A DNA stretch of 25,994 bases, from the NCBI GenBank assembly GCA_017508505.1, contig JAFVYT010000125.1:1-25994 (forward strand), written 5' to 3'. Shown piece by piece: positions 1 through 8,779 of this stretch. Numbering within the stretch: position 1 is the first letter of the stretch; each line of letters starts with the position of its first letter. The stretch is from Clostridia bacterium (lineage in GTDB: Bacteria; Bacillota_A; Clostridia; Oscillospirales; SIG627). The notes below the pieces were generated by a model. The model was not told the origin of the DNA, searched no databases, and was given only the letters and a program-made list of their open reading frames with translations. The position numbers were made by a program, and so were the translations under genes.

Positions 1-45
1 ATATACGTCATTTGGAACGAAGAAAAGCGGAAGGGAGGCGATTTT

Positions 46-1329
46 GTGGAGGAGAAAAAGAAGCTCAAGCGTTGGTTTCCTTTGGATAACGCTGCGAAGA
101 TCTTTCCCGCGTCCATGCGTCGCGGCTGGAGCAACGTGTTTCGCCTTTCCGCTACCCTGACCTCTCCCGTGGAGCCCGACGCGCTGCGGCGCGCCGTCCG
201 ACGCCTTTCCAAGCGCTTTCCTTCGGTTTGCGTCCGCTTGGGACGGGGATTTTTTTGGTATTTTTTGGAGGAAACGAGCGAGGCTCCGCAGGTTGTCAGG
301 GAGGGGTGCCAACCCCTTTTGCCTATGGCGATCCGCGAGATGCGTCGTTGTGCCTTGCGCATTTTGTATTATGAAAACCGTATTGCGGTGGAGTTTTTTC
401 ACGCTCTGACCGACGGCGGCGGAGGGAGCATCTTTCTTCGCACCCTCGTTGCCACCTATCTTGAGGAGGCAAAGGGGATCCCGATCCACGCCGCCTCGGG
501 GGTTCTGGATCCGGATGCGGAGCCGGATCCGGCGGAGTGGGAGGACTCCTTCCTGACTCACGCTGGCACCGTGGGAGAGACCCGAGAGAGCCTGCCCGCC
601 TATGCCCTGACGGGGCAAAAGGAGGAGGACGGCTTTCTCCACGTGACCTGTGCCACTCTGGAGGTCAAGGACGTTTTGGAGCGTGCCCGTGCCGCGGGGG
701 TGAGCCTGACCGCCTATGTTGCGGCGTCATTGGTTCATTCCATTGCTGCGATTCAGAACGAGCGTGTCCCGAAAAGGAAGCAAAGGGCGGTTCGGGTGCA
801 GATCCCCGTGGATCTGCGCCGACACTTTCCCTCGGGGACCCTGCGGAACTTCGTGGCCGTAGTGAACGTAGGCGTGGAAAAGGGAGACGGTGACGCGAGC
901 TTTGAGGAGATCCTCAACCGCATCCACCATCAGATGGGGCTTTTTTTGACCCCGCGGAATTTGCGTGCCGTGTTCACCGCCAACGTCAACAGCGAAAAGG
1001 GGATGACCATTCGCCTGGTACCCCGCTTTTTGAAGAACGTGGTGATGCGTGCGGTTTTTGATCGGGTGGGGGAGAGCCGTGCCTGCCTTTGCCTTTCCAA
1101 TCTCGGCCCCATGTCCCTTCCCGAGACCGTCGCCTCGGAGGTGAGCCGTATGGACTTTATCATCGGTCCTCAGGCCAAGGCTCCCTATAACTGCGGCGTG
1201 GTGTCCTACAAGGACAAACTTTATATCAATTTGGTTCGAAATACCAAGGAGCCGATTCTGGAACAGAGGTTCTTTGCCTTTCTTTCCTCCCTCGGCATCG
1301 ATTTCACCTTGGAAACCAACGAGAGGTAA
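46..1329 (+). CDS. Condensation-fold acyltransferase (alcohol acetyltransferase / PapA5-like)
   Basis: The 427-residue protein starts at GTG 46, seven bases after an AGGGAGG ribosome site. No better start lies upstream within the window. It carries an HxxxDG motif (His119, Asp123, Gly124, in FFHALTDGGG), the active-site signature of the chloramphenicol-acetyltransferase/condensation superfamily. In most members the motif is HHxxxDG and the second His is catalytic; here the first His is Phe. Further weak family features are the NLR/VNVG region near the middle and a C-terminal segment with a SNLGP stretch. There is no signal peptide or membrane span. It leads an apparent four-gene operon, with five bases to the next gene. 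A transfer of an acyl group to an alcohol or amine of a lipid or wall component is likely by family; the substrate is unknown. Confidence 0.8.
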   Translation: MEEKKKLKRWFPLDNAAKIFPASMRRGWSNVFRLSATLTSPVEPDALRRAVRRLSKRFPSVCVRLGRGFFWYFLEETSEAPQVVREGCQPLLPMAIREMRRCALRILYYENRIAVEFFHALTDGGGGSIFLRTLVATYLEEAKGIPIHAASGVLDPDAEPDPAEWEDSFLTHAGTVGETRESLPAYALTGQKEEDGFLHVTCATLEVKDVLERARAAGVSLTAYVAASLVHSIAAIQNERVPKRKQRAVRVQIPVDLRRHFPSGTLRNFVAVVNVGVEKGDGDASFEEILNRIHHQMGLFLTPRNLRAVFTANVNSEKGMTIRLVPRFLKNVVMRAVFDRVGESRACLCLSNLGPMSLPETVASEVSRMDFIIGPQAKAPYNCGVVSYKDKLYINLVRNTKEPILEQRFFAFLSSLGIDFTLETNER

Positions 1330-1334
1330 CGAGT

Positions 1335-2024
1335 ATGTTTTGTCCCAAGTGCGGTGTTCGCATTTCCGAAACAAGCGACAAGTGCCCCCTATGTCTGACG
1401 GCTCTGCCCAGGCTTGAGGAGGAGAGGCCGCCGCGCTTTTTCCCCGCCGAGCCCCTTCCCAAGGGCGAAGCTCATCGGGGCGGGATTCTGTTTTTGCTGA
1501 CGCTGTTTTTCGTATTGGGTGGGGTGCTCCCCTTGATTTTGGATCTTCTGGACGGGGATGGCATCGGCTATTCCTTTTACGTCATCGCTCCGCTTTTCGT
1601 TTTGTACGCAGCCTTCCTTTTGCCACGCTGGTGGCGTCGGCCGAATCCCGTCATCTTCCTTCCCATTGCCTTTCTCTCCGTAATGCTCAGCGTCCTTTGG
1701 CTGGAGAGCAGAGTGCAGGGAGGATGGTTCTGGAGCTTCATTTTTCCCCTTTCCGCGGCCTTCTTTCTTTTTCTGGAGGCGGCGGTGGTGCTTCTGTATT
1801 ATTTGAAAAAGGGAAGACTTTATATTTTCGGCGGGCTTTTTCTTGCCTTGGGAATTCTTTCCTTTGTGGGGGAGATCCTGTACCGAGCGACCTTTTCACT
1901 CCCCATTCTTCTGACCTATTCCATTTTGCCTTTGGTCTTTTTTTCCGTCTTGGGAATGGGGCTGATCGTCATTGCCATCGTGCCGCCCTTCCGTCGCAGC
2001 TTTGAAAAACGTTTTTTTGTGTGA
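1335..2024 (+). CDS. Zinc-ribbon membrane protein (DUF6320-like)
   Basis: The 229-residue protein opens with a zinc ribbon, MFCPKCGVRISETSDKCPLCL, with two CxxC pairs (residues 3-6 and 17-20). A short charged linker follows, then about six hydrophobic membrane segments from roughly residue 50 to 220. The ATG at 1335 follows AGAGG at 1322-1326. Such zinc-ribbon membrane proteins, annotated DUF6320 in Clostridia, are in my recollection commonly encoded next to alcohol-acetyltransferase-like proteins, as here. The tight spacing suggests translational coupling. The molecular role is not known. A partnership with the upstream acyltransferase, for example as membrane anchor or acyl donor channel, is only inferred. 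Confidence 0.75.
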   Translation: MFCPKCGVRISETSDKCPLCLTALPRLEEERPPRFFPAEPLPKGEAHRGGILFLLTLFFVLGGVLPLILDLLDGDGIGYSFYVIAPLFVLYAAFLLPRWWRRPNPVIFLPIAFLSVMLSVLWLESRVQGGWFWSFIFPLSAAFFLFLEAAVVLLYYLKKGRLYIFGGLFLALGILSFVGEILYRATFSLPILLTYSILPLVFFSVLGMGLIVIAIVPPFRRSFEKRFFV

Positions 2025-2034
2025 GGATACGACC

Positions 2035-2754
2035 ATGCAGGAGCCACAGTCCAAAAAGCACCGCACCAAAAGGTGCCGCCTGTCCCGTCGCGGGATTCTG
2101 ACCCTTTGGGGTGCGGGCCTTTTTACCGTTCTTCTTTCCGTACTTCTCATTCTTCTTTCCCCGAATTTCACGGTTTCCGATCCCTCGGAGTCGGGGGAGG
2201 AGGGGGATAAGCCCGCTTCCGTAAAAAAAGAGGAGGAAGAAATCAAAAGGGTCCTGCCGGATTGGATCACCGTGGATCTGATCCGCGTGGACGGGGAAAG
2301 CCGCCGCGGGGAGAAGCTGGAGGCGGTACGGGACATTGCCGTGCACTACGTTGGCAACCCCAATACCACCGCCAAGGCCAACCGAAACTATTTTGATTCC
2401 GAGGATTCCGAGACCAGCTCCCACTTTATCGTAGGGCTCGAGGGGGAGGTCATCCTCTGTGTCCCCTTGGATGAGAAGTCCAGCGCCACAAACGAGCGCA
2501 ATCGGGATACCATCTCCGTGGAGGTATGCCATCCGGACGCCACGGGTCGGTTTTCCGACGTGACCCGCGCCGCTCTCGTGCGACTTCTGGCATATCTTTT
2601 GGAGGAGTTTGATCTGGAGCAGGATAATCTGATCCGTCACTACGACGTGACCGGGAAGAACTGTCCCCTCTATTACGTAGAGCATGAGGATGCCTGGATC
2701 GCTCTGAAGGAGGACGCGGCACGGGCAAGAGAGGAAAAGGCATGGCAAAACTGA
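2035..2754 (+). CDS. Membrane-anchored N-acetylmuramoyl-L-alanine amidase (Amidase_2 / PGRP fold)
   Basis: I place the start at ATG 2035 (239 residues) because GAGG lies eight bases upstream at 2023-2026. An in-frame ATG at 1972 would run through the preceding gene with no ribosome site. A basic N-terminus is followed by one membrane span at about residues 16-38 and an acidic linker, so the catalytic domain should face outside. The domain has the zinc ligands of the T7-lysozyme/PGRP fold: His104 (VHYVGN), His202 (IRHYDVTG) and Cys210 in KNCP, with Lys208 at the T7 Lys128 position. It should cleave the bond between MurNAc and the stem peptide. It follows the zinc-ribbon gene by ten bases and overlaps the next gene by 13. 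Confidence 0.85.
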   Translation: MQEPQSKKHRTKRCRLSRRGILTLWGAGLFTVLLSVLLILLSPNFTVSDPSESGEEGDKPASVKKEEEEIKRVLPDWITVDLIRVDGESRRGEKLEAVRDIAVHYVGNPNTTAKANRNYFDSEDSETSSHFIVGLEGEVILCVPLDEKSSATNERNRDTISVEVCHPDATGRFSDVTRAALVRLLAYLLEEFDLEQDNLIRHYDVTGKNCPLYYVEHEDAWIALKEDAARAREEKAWQN

Positions 2755-3440
2755 CGGATCGGGTCCGTAAGGGACTCAGCATCGGCTTTCTGATTTTGTT
2801 TCTGGTCGCCTTTGTGCTGATCACCGTCTTTTTGGGAAAGCCCTTATTAAAGCTGTTTGAGGAGCCGGAGGTGTTCCGCGCTTGGGTGGAGGAAAAGGGC
2901 TGGAGCGCCCGCATTCTCTTTGTGGGGATGGTGGTGTTTCAGGTCATCGTTGCCCTCATTCCCGGGGAGCCTCTGGAAATCGCCGCAGGCTTTGCCTTCG
3001 GCAGTCTGGAGGGGACACTTCTTTGTATGGCGGGGATTGCACTGGGCAGCCTTTTGGTCTTCTGCTTGGTGCGCAGCCTCGGGGTGAAGCTGGTGGAGGT
3101 CTTTTTCCCCGTGGAAAAGATCCATTCTCTGCGCTTTCTGCAGAATTCCCGTCGCGTTGAGATCCTGCTTTTTCTGATTATGCTCATTCCCGGCACTCCG
3201 AAGGATCTGATCAGCTATTTTGTGGGACTGACGGAAATGAAGCTGTCCCGCTGGGTTGTTTTGACCACCGTTGCCCGCATCCCCTCCGTGGTCACCTCCA
3301 CCGTGGGCGGAAACGCCTTGGGAGAGGGGCAGTACCTTTTTGCGGTGATCGTGTTTGCCGTCAGCATCGCCATCAGCCTTGCGGGGCTTGCCATCTACGA
3401 TCGCATCACCCGAAAAAAAGAAGAAAAGAAGGGCGAATAA
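2742..3440 (+). CDS. TVP38/TMEM64-family (DedA-like, VTT domain) membrane protein
   Basis: The 232-residue, strongly hydrophobic protein has an N-terminal span at about 13-32 and a SNARE-associated/VTT core. The core includes a re-entrant-like stretch IPGEPLEIAAGFAFG (about residues 73-87), GxxLGSLLVF, and the conserved LIPGTPKDLISYFVGLT, followed by RIPSVVTSTVGG. These are hallmarks of the TVP38/DedA superfamily, whose members act in lipid scrambling or undecaprenyl-phosphate and phospholipid traffic. The start overlaps the amidase end by 13 bases, and GAGG sits about eight bases before it. This is the last gene of the operon; 62 bases follow before the ABC gene. A link to wall-lipid carrier recycling together with the amidase is inferred. 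Confidence 0.85.
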   Translation: MAKLTDRVRKGLSIGFLILFLVAFVLITVFLGKPLLKLFEEPEVFRAWVEEKGWSARILFVGMVVFQVIVALIPGEPLEIAAGFAFGSLEGTLLCMAGIALGSLLVFCLVRSLGVKLVEVFFPVEKIHSLRFLQNSRRVEILLFLIMLIPGTPKDLISYFVGLTEMKLSRWVVLTTVARIPSVVTSTVGGNALGEGQYLFAVIVFAVSIAISLAGLAIYDRITRKKEEKKGE

Positions 3441-3502
3441 TCGCGCCTTTTTCATCATCATAATAGGATAGACCCATCCGTGGGAGAAAAGGAGATGATT
3501 CG

Positions 3503-6256
3503 ATGCTTGAGGTCAAACATCTGTCTAAGGTCTATAAGCCGAAGCGGGGTGTCCCCGTAAAGGCGCTGGACGACGTTTCGCTTGCGTTTCCGGAAACGGG
3601 AATGGTCTTTCTTTTGGGAAAGAGCGGCAGCGGAAAAAGCACCCTTTTGAACCTGCTGGGGGGGCTGGATTCCTGCAGCTCCGGGGAAATCGTCATTTCC
3701 GGGACCTCGTCCCGCTCCTTCCGAGGGTCCTCCTTCGACTCCTACCGCAATACGCTGGTGGGCTTTATCTTTCAGGAGTACAACGTGTTGGAGGAGTTCA
3801 CCGTGGGGGCAAACGTTGCCCTTGCGCTGGAGCTTCAGGGGAAAAAGGCTACGGATGCCGAGATCGGTGCCATTTTGGAAAAGGTGGAGCTTTCCGGCTA
3901 CGGCAACCGCCGTCCCAACGAGCTTTCCGGCGGACAAAAGCAGAGGGTTGCCATCGCCCGTGCCTTGGTAAAAAATCCGAAGATTATTATGGCAGACGAG
4001 CCCACGGGCGCCTTGGATTCCGTTACGGGCCGTCAGGTGCTGGACACCTTAAAGGAGCTCTCACGGGAAAAGCTGGTGATCGTGGTTTCTCACGATCGGG
4101 ACTTTGCCCGTTGCTATGCCGATCGCATCATCGAACTGGCCGATGGCAAGGTCATCTCCGACGAGGTGTTCTTCGACGATCGGGAGGCCTTTGAAGGAAA
4201 GGGGCTTTCCTACGGAGAGGAGGGGATCCGCGTTTCGGCGGGGTATCGCCTCACGGAGGAGGATCGGGCGCAGATCAATGAATACCTTGCGGCCCTTGAG
4301 GAGGGAAAAAGCCTTTTGATCGAGGGAAAACGGCGTGCGGACCGTCGAAGCCGTGCTACGGAGCCCACGGACGCGCCTCAGACCTTCAAGCCCCTCAGCC
4401 TCATTCGTTCTCGCCTGCCGCTGGGGCCTGCCTTCCGCATCGGCGCTTCTGCCTTAAAGCATAAAAAGCTACGACTTTTTTATACCATCTTTCTGTCCTG
4501 CGTTGCCTTTTGTCTGTTCGGTCTTTCGGACACCTTCGGCTCCTACGACCATCTGCGCACCTGCACCCGCTCGATTCTGGATTCCGAGATCGGCTACGCC
4601 TCCTTTTCCCGAGAGGAGAGGGTAGAGGTGGACGATGATCATTCCTATTTTGAGATGCGCGGCAGGATCAGCGAGGAGGAAATGAAAAAAATCTCCGAGG
4701 AAACAAAGCTCGATCTGAGAGGCGTCTACGTTCCTTATCTGAATCAGGCGGTGCTGGATCGGGTCAATCTGGAAAAAATCTCCAAGGAGGAGGGCTTCGG
4801 CTTCTACACGACCCGGCTTTCGGGCTTTGCGGAGATTGACGAGGATTCTCTTGAGAAGCAAGGCCTGTCTCTTCTGGCGGGACGCCTCCCCGACGGAGAC
4901 AAACGGGAGATTGCCATTTCTTCCTACGTGTGTGAGACCTATTACTTCGGAGGCTATGCTACGGGCTCCGACGAGTTTGAAACGATCCGAGGCCCCGAGG
5001 ATATGGTGGGCAAGACTCTGACGGTCAACGGGGTGGAGTACACCGTGACGGGTGTGGTCTCCTCGGGCTTTGATCACGAGCGCTACCGCGGTCTTTCAAA
5101 GGCCCTTTCTTCGGAGGACACTGCGGAGATGATCCTTGCCTTCGCCATGCGACAGGAATTGGATTCCATTCAGTCTTATTCTCTTGCGATGACCGCTCTC
5201 GTGGGAGAGGGGGGGCTTGAGCGTGTGATTGCCGCCGATACCCCCTTCCGTCCTGCAGAAAACGGAAACGTGTCGCTTTTCTGGGAGACGGGTGCCGGCT
5301 ACGTCGAGCTATTGGGAACCCTGTCCCACGTCCGTGATCGGAGAATTCTGTGGCTGGACGGGGAGAGAGACGCTTTGGCGGAGGGAGAGGTGCTCCTGAC
5401 ACCGGAGTTTATACTGAATTACTTTCCCGAGCAGATCAAGCGGCCGGACGGGATCTACGATGGAGGCTACCCCGACCTTTCCGTTCTTTCGGAAACGGAG
5501 CTTCGGGATATTCTGCAAAAGATCAACGAGCTTCCGCTCAAGCTTGAGGTCTATACCTGGGGAAGAAACACCGAGGGCCGACAGGATGGGATCCCCGCCC
5601 GTGCGGTAGGCATCGTCCTTCCCGCAAAGGGAGCTACTCTCGGAAACGCTCTCGTGGCTGCCGATTCCGTTGTGAAGGAATTGATTCCCGATCACGAGGG
5701 ACTTTATTCCTTTGTGGTGGGTGCTATGCCCGAGGATTGGGATGGGGTGGAGCGGCTCGTGGCCTTTTCCGAGCGGGAGGACGACGTGATCTATCCCTTG
5801 CAGAATTCCGTCACCTTCGAGCTTTCCGCCATCCACGAGATTCTGACCGTGCTCTCCACCGTCTTTTTCTGGATCGGAGTCAGCTTTGCTTTGTTTGCTT
5901 CGTTGATGCTGGCCAACTTCATCGGCACCAGCATCGTCTATAAAAAGCAGCAGATCGGCATTCTGCGTGCCATCGGTGCCCGCTCGGGGGACGTGTTCCG
6001 CATCTTCTTCTCCGAGAGCTTTTGCATCGCGATGATCAATTTCCTCCTCTCGGCTACGGGAACCTTCGTCTTGGTGCTCGCCATCAACGGCTTCATCCGT
6101 TCCGAGACGGGCCTTCTGGTAACCATTCTTTCCTTTGGCATCCGTCAGGTGCTTTTGCTCTTCGGTGTCAGCCTCTTGGCTGCCGCCGTCGCCAGCTTCC
6201 TCCCGGTTAAGCGCATCGCCTCCAAGAAGCCCATCGATGCCATTCGCGGCCGATAA
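3503..6256 (+). CDS. Fused ABC ATPase / FtsX-type permease (MacB-like)
   Basis: The 917-residue protein starts at ATG 3503, seven bases after AAGGAGA. Residues 1-220 are a complete ABC ATPase: Walker [10 protein letters not shown] (39-47), Q-loop Gln91, signature LSGGQ (141-145), Walker B IIMADE (161-166) and switch His197. A membrane span at about 320-345 is followed by a roughly 430-residue extracytoplasmic domain and three C-terminal spans (about 780 to 905) with the FtsX-type [13 protein letters not shown] motif. This one-plus-three topology is that of MacB-type mechanotransmitting ABC systems, which drive export or extracytoplasmic work rather than classical transmembrane transport. There is no MacA-like adaptor or two-component system beside it, so a bacitracin-resistance (BceAB) role is not supported. 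It is followed by its own terminator. The substrate is unknown. Confidence 0.88.
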   Translation: MLEVKHLSKVYKPKRGVPVKALDDVSLAFPETGMVFLLGKSGSGKSTLLNLLGGLDSCSSGEIVISGTSSRSFRGSSFDSYRNTLVGFIFQEYNVLEEFTVGANVALALELQGKKATDAEIGAILEKVELSGYGNRRPNELSGGQKQRVAIARALVKNPKIIMADEPTGALDSVTGRQVLDTLKELSREKLVIVVSHDRDFARCYADRIIELADGKVISDEVFFDDREAFEGKGLSYGEEGIRVSAGYRLTEEDRAQINEYLAALEEGKSLLIEGKRRADRRSRATEPTDAPQTFKPLSLIRSRLPLGPAFRIGASALKHKKLRLFYTIFLSCVAFCLFGLSDTFGSYDHLRTCTRSILDSEIGYASFSREERVEVDDDHSYFEMRGRISEEEMKKISEETKLDLRGVYVPYLNQAVLDRVNLEKISKEEGFGFYTTRLSGFAEIDEDSLEKQGLSLLAGRLPDGDKREIAISSYVCETYYFGGYATGSDEFETIRGPEDMVGKTLTVNGVEYTVTGVVSSGFDHERYRGLSKALSSEDTAEMILAFAMRQELDSIQSYSLAMTALVGEGGLERVIAADTPFRPAENGNVSLFWETGAGYVELLGTLSHVRDRRILWLDGERDALAEGEVLLTPEFILNYFPEQIKRPDGIYDGGYPDLSVLSETELRDILQKINELPLKLEVYTWGRNTEGRQDGIPARAVGIVLPAKGATLGNALVAADSVVKELIPDHEGLYSFVVGAMPEDWDGVERLVAFSEREDDVIYPLQNSVTFELSAIHEILTVLSTVFFWIGVSFALFASLMLANFIGTSIVYKKQQIGILRAIGARSGDVFRIFFSESFCIAMINFLLSATGTFVLVLAINGFIRSETGLLVTILSFGIRQVLLLFGVSLLAAAVASFLPVKRIASKKPIDAIRGR

Positions 6257-6260
6257 ATCA

Positions 6261-6290
6261 AATGCAGTCTCCTCGGAGACTGCATTTTTT
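6261..6290 (+). terminator. Rho-independent terminator of the fused ABC gene
   Basis: A perfect stem (ATGCAGTCTC with GAGACTGCAT, closed by a CTCG tetraloop) is followed by six T residues. It starts four bases after the ABC stop codon and ends just before the MarR promoter, so it separates two transcription units. Confidence 0.93.
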
Positions 6291-6291
6291 C

Positions 6292-6321
6292 TTGACAGAA
6301 ACGATATGGGGATGCTATAAT
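6292..6321 (+). promoter_or_regulatory. Strong sigma-A promoter of the MarR-ABC operon
   Basis: There is a consensus TTGACA at 6292-6297 and a consensus TATAAT at 6316-6321, with an 18-base spacer. The predicted transcription start near 6328 lies inside the inverted repeat that overlaps the -10 box. With such a strong promoter, repression is the expected mode of control. Confidence 0.9.
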
Positions 6322-6342
6322 TATTAAGGTACCTTACTAATT
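6319..6342 (+). promoter_or_regulatory. Inverted-repeat operator, probably of the MarR regulator
   Basis: A perfect 12-base palindrome TAAGGTACCTTA (6325-6336) is extended by AATTA and TAATT arms to a 24-base inverted repeat with one mismatched pair (6324/6337). It covers the end of the -10 box and the predicted start of transcription. MarR dimers bind palindromes of about this size, and autorepression is common in the family. Assignment to the adjacent MarR is inferred from position. Confidence 0.8.
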
Positions 6343-6352
6343 GGAGGATGAA

Positions 6353-6820
6353 ATGGAGCAGGACACCCGTTTATTGGAGGCCTTCCGCCGCGCCTCGGCC
6401 CTTTCCCGCAGGGAGATGCACCGTCGCCGTGAGGCGGACGGAGGGGAACACACCCCTCATCTTCGGGGGATGGGGCATATCCTCGAGTGCTTGAGCCTTG
6501 AGGAGGGAAAGAGCCAGCAGACCCTTTCCCGAGAATTGGGGATTCGCCCCCAGTCCCTTTCTCAGGCACTGAATCTTTTGGAGGAGCGTGGCGAGATTCG
6601 TCGGGAGGTCAGCCCTCTCGACCGTCGCGTTACCCTGGTCTTTTCCACCCCGAAGGGGCAGGAGGAGAGAGCGCGTCAAAGCGCGCGCCGCGCCGCTCAC
6701 GCCGAGGCATTCTTTTCGGTTTTGACCGAGGAAGAGAAGGCAGAGCTTTTCAGACTTTTAAACAAGATTTCGACCCCCTTTGAGGGAGAACAGGAGGAGT
6801 TTGCATGCCGCCACCTATGA
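6353..6820 (+). CDS. MarR-family transcriptional regulator
   Basis: The 155-residue protein starts at ATG 6353, five bases after GGAGG (6343-6347). An in-frame TTG at 6341 overlaps the ribosome site and is less likely. The winged helix is clear: a recognition segment ELGIRPQSLSQALNLLEERGEIRRE, then the wing with DRR (SPLDRRVTLVFSTPKG). The flanking helices are the expected dimerisation region. A charged insert after the first helix is a little unusual. The gene overlaps the ABC gene by 16 bases, so the two are translationally coupled. It most likely represses its own operon through the palindrome at 6319-6342 and is released by a ligand exported by the ABC protein. The ligand is unknown. Confidence 0.9.
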   Translation: MEQDTRLLEAFRRASALSRREMHRRREADGGEHTPHLRGMGHILECLSLEEGKSQQTLSRELGIRPQSLSQALNLLEERGEIRREVSPLDRRVTLVFSTPKGQEERARQSARRAAHAEAFFSVLTEEEKAELFRLLNKISTPFEGEQEEFACRHL

Positions 6821-8718
6821 GGATGCCCTACCGTCACAGGAAGGTGCCGAGGCCCAAGAGCCTTTTGGACGTTCCGCGCTTTTTAAAGGAGCTTTTGGGT
6901 GGGTTTTTCAGCCGCTTCTTTTACATTGTCAAATTGGTCTGGCAAACGGGAAAGTGGATCCTGTTCCTCCTTTCCTTCGTCGCTCTCTTCAAGGGTGTGA
7001 CCCCCGTTCTGGGAAATCTGATCTCCCGCGAAATCCTCAATGCTCTGCAGAAGGTCATCGCCGACGGCCCCTTGGAGGAATCGGGCTTTTTTGCCTCCCC
7101 CGTCTTTGGGCTTTTGGTGCTTCTTTTCGTTTATCGGATCCTGGTGAAGATCATCACACAGATCAGCACGGCCTTAAACCGAATCGCGGGGGAAAAGGTC
7201 GTGTGCCGCGTGAAGATGCAGATGATGGAAAAGTCCAAGGAGATCGACCTTGCCTCCTTCGACGATCCGCAGTTTTACGAGAAGATGGAGAATGCCAATC
7301 GGGAAGCGGGCAACCGCCCCATGACCATTCTTTCGGAAACCTTCGGCATTTTCAGCACCGTCATAGAGCTGGTAAGCTACCTTGTGATTCTGCTTTCCGC
7401 CAAGGGGCTCGGCTGGATGACGCTTTTAATCTTTTTCGTTTCGATTCCTTCTGCCGTGATCAATTTCATCTATCGAAAAAAGAACTTTGAATATATGCGT
7501 CACCGCAGCAAGGACCGTCGTCAGATGAATTATTATTCGGATCTTGTGGTCAATAAGGATATGATCAAGGAGGTGCGAATGTTCGATCTGGCCGACACCT
7601 TCATCGGTCGCTTCGGAGAGGTTTTCAAAAACTATTACCGCGGCCTGAGAAGCCTCATTGTCAGCGAGCGGATCTGGCACGTTTTCATCGGCATCGTATC
7701 GGGTGTGGTGAACCTGCTTTTCTACGTGGCCATTGCCAAAAAGGTCTTTGCGGGAGAGTGTATGATCGGTGACTACTCTCTTTATTCCGGTGCCGTGCTC
7801 TCCATTTCCACCTGTGTCAATACCCTGATCACCACCTCTGCCACCATTTACGAGGGAACGCTCTTCATCGATAATCTCATCGCCTTTATGAAGGAGGAGC
7901 AGACCATCCGTCCCATCACGGCCACCCCACGCACCGTGAAAAAGAACGTGGGTCACACCATTGAGTTTCGGAACGTTTCCTTCCGTTATCCGGGCACCCG
8001 TCGGGACGTTCTGAAAAACGTCAATCTAGTCATCTCTCCCGGGGAAACGGTGGTGCTTGTAGGTCTGAACGGAGCGGGCAAGACGACGCTTTTAAAGCTT
8101 CTCACCCGTCTCTACGATCCCACCGAGGGCGTAATCTACCTGGATGGCGTCGACATCCGGGAATACGACGTCAAGAGCCTCTATGGGATGTTTGGCATCA
8201 TCTTTCAGGATTTCGGGAAATACGCCGTTTCCGTTTCGGAGAACATCCGCTACGGCAGCATTCACAGAGCCCCCGACCCCGAAGCCATCCGTGATGCCGC
8301 CCGTCAGAGCGCCGCTGAGGATTTCATCCGTGCGCTTCCCGCAGGGTATGACACTCCCCTGATGCGCTTTTTTGAGGAAAACGGGATCGAGCTTTCCATC
8401 GGTCAGTGGCAGAAGCTTGCCGTTGCCCGCGCCTTCTATGCGGACTCGGACGTGCTCATTTTGGACGAGCCTACCGCCTCGCTGGATCCCCTCGCAGAGC
8501 AGGAGATCTTTCGTCAGTTCGACACGCTTCGGGAGAATAAGACCTCCATTTTCGTCTCTCACCGCCTTTCCAGCGCTACGGTGGCCGATCAGATCATTGT
8601 TTTGGAAAACGGTCAGGTGGTGGAAAACGGAACCCATCGGGAACTGATGGAACGGGAAGGGAAGTACCATGCCCTCTTTTCCACTCAGGCTCAGCGCTAT
8701 CTTGCGGAAAAGGAATAA
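6805..8718 (+). CDS. ABC exporter half-transporter (fused permease and ATPase)
   Basis: The 637-residue protein starts at ATG 6805, seven bases after AGGAGG. The N-terminal half has about six membrane spans (type I exporter fold) and the C-terminal half an ABC ATPase: Walker A GLNGAGKTT (about 420-428), Q-loop FQDFGKYAVSVSENI, signature LSIGQ (about 530-534, in place of LSGGQ), Walker B VLILDEP (about 549) and switch His in VSHRLSS. MarR-linked exporters often come as two adjacent half-transporter genes forming a heterodimer. Only one is present here, so it is either a homodimer or has a distant partner. A role in drug or peptide efflux is suggested by the MarR context, not by substrate-specific residues. 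Confidence 0.9.
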   Translation: MPPPMRMPYRHRKVPRPKSLLDVPRFLKELLGGFFSRFFYIVKLVWQTGKWILFLLSFVALFKGVTPVLGNLISREILNALQKVIADGPLEESGFFASPVFGLLVLLFVYRILVKIITQISTALNRIAGEKVVCRVKMQMMEKSKEIDLASFDDPQFYEKMENANREAGNRPMTILSETFGIFSTVIELVSYLVILLSAKGLGWMTLLIFFVSIPSAVINFIYRKKNFEYMRHRSKDRRQMNYYSDLVVNKDMIKEVRMFDLADTFIGRFGEVFKNYYRGLRSLIVSERIWHVFIGIVSGVVNLLFYVAIAKKVFAGECMIGDYSLYSGAVLSISTCVNTLITTSATIYEGTLFIDNLIAFMKEEQTIRPITATPRTVKKNVGHTIEFRNVSFRYPGTRRDVLKNVNLVISPGETVVLVGLNGAGKTTLLKLLTRLYDPTEGVIYLDGVDIREYDVKSLYGMFGIIFQDFGKYAVSVSENIRYGSIHRAPDPEAIRDAARQSAAEDFIRALPAGYDTPLMRFFEENGIELSIGQWQKLAVARAFYADSDVLILDEPTASLDPLAEQEIFRQFDTLRENKTSIFVSHRLSSATVADQIIVLENGQVVENGTHRELMEREGKYHALFSTQAQRYLAEKE

Positions 8719-8745
8719 GAAAAAACGCTCCGAGAGCACCCCTGT

Positions 8746-8779
8746 AAAAAGGGAAGCGATCCAAATCGCTTCCCTTTTT
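8746..8779. terminator. Bidirectional terminator between the ABC and AraC genes
   Basis: A perfect 15-base stem (AAAAAGGGAAGCGAT with ATCGCTTCCCTTTTT) around a CCAA loop has A-runs on the left and T-runs on the right. It can therefore end the plus-strand ABC transcript and the minus-strand AraC transcript. Its right edge touches the AraC stop codon. Confidence 0.93.

Noticed and set aside
3430..3452. Possible terminator after the TVP38-like gene
   Set aside because: Only a four-base GGCG/CGCC stem can be formed before five T residues. It is too weak to call, so read-through into the ABC gene remains possible.
3503..6256. Bacitracin/lantibiotic resistance (BceAB-type) transporter
   Set aside because: The permease has one plus three spans fused to the ATPase, not the ten-span BceB layout, and there is no two-component system beside it.
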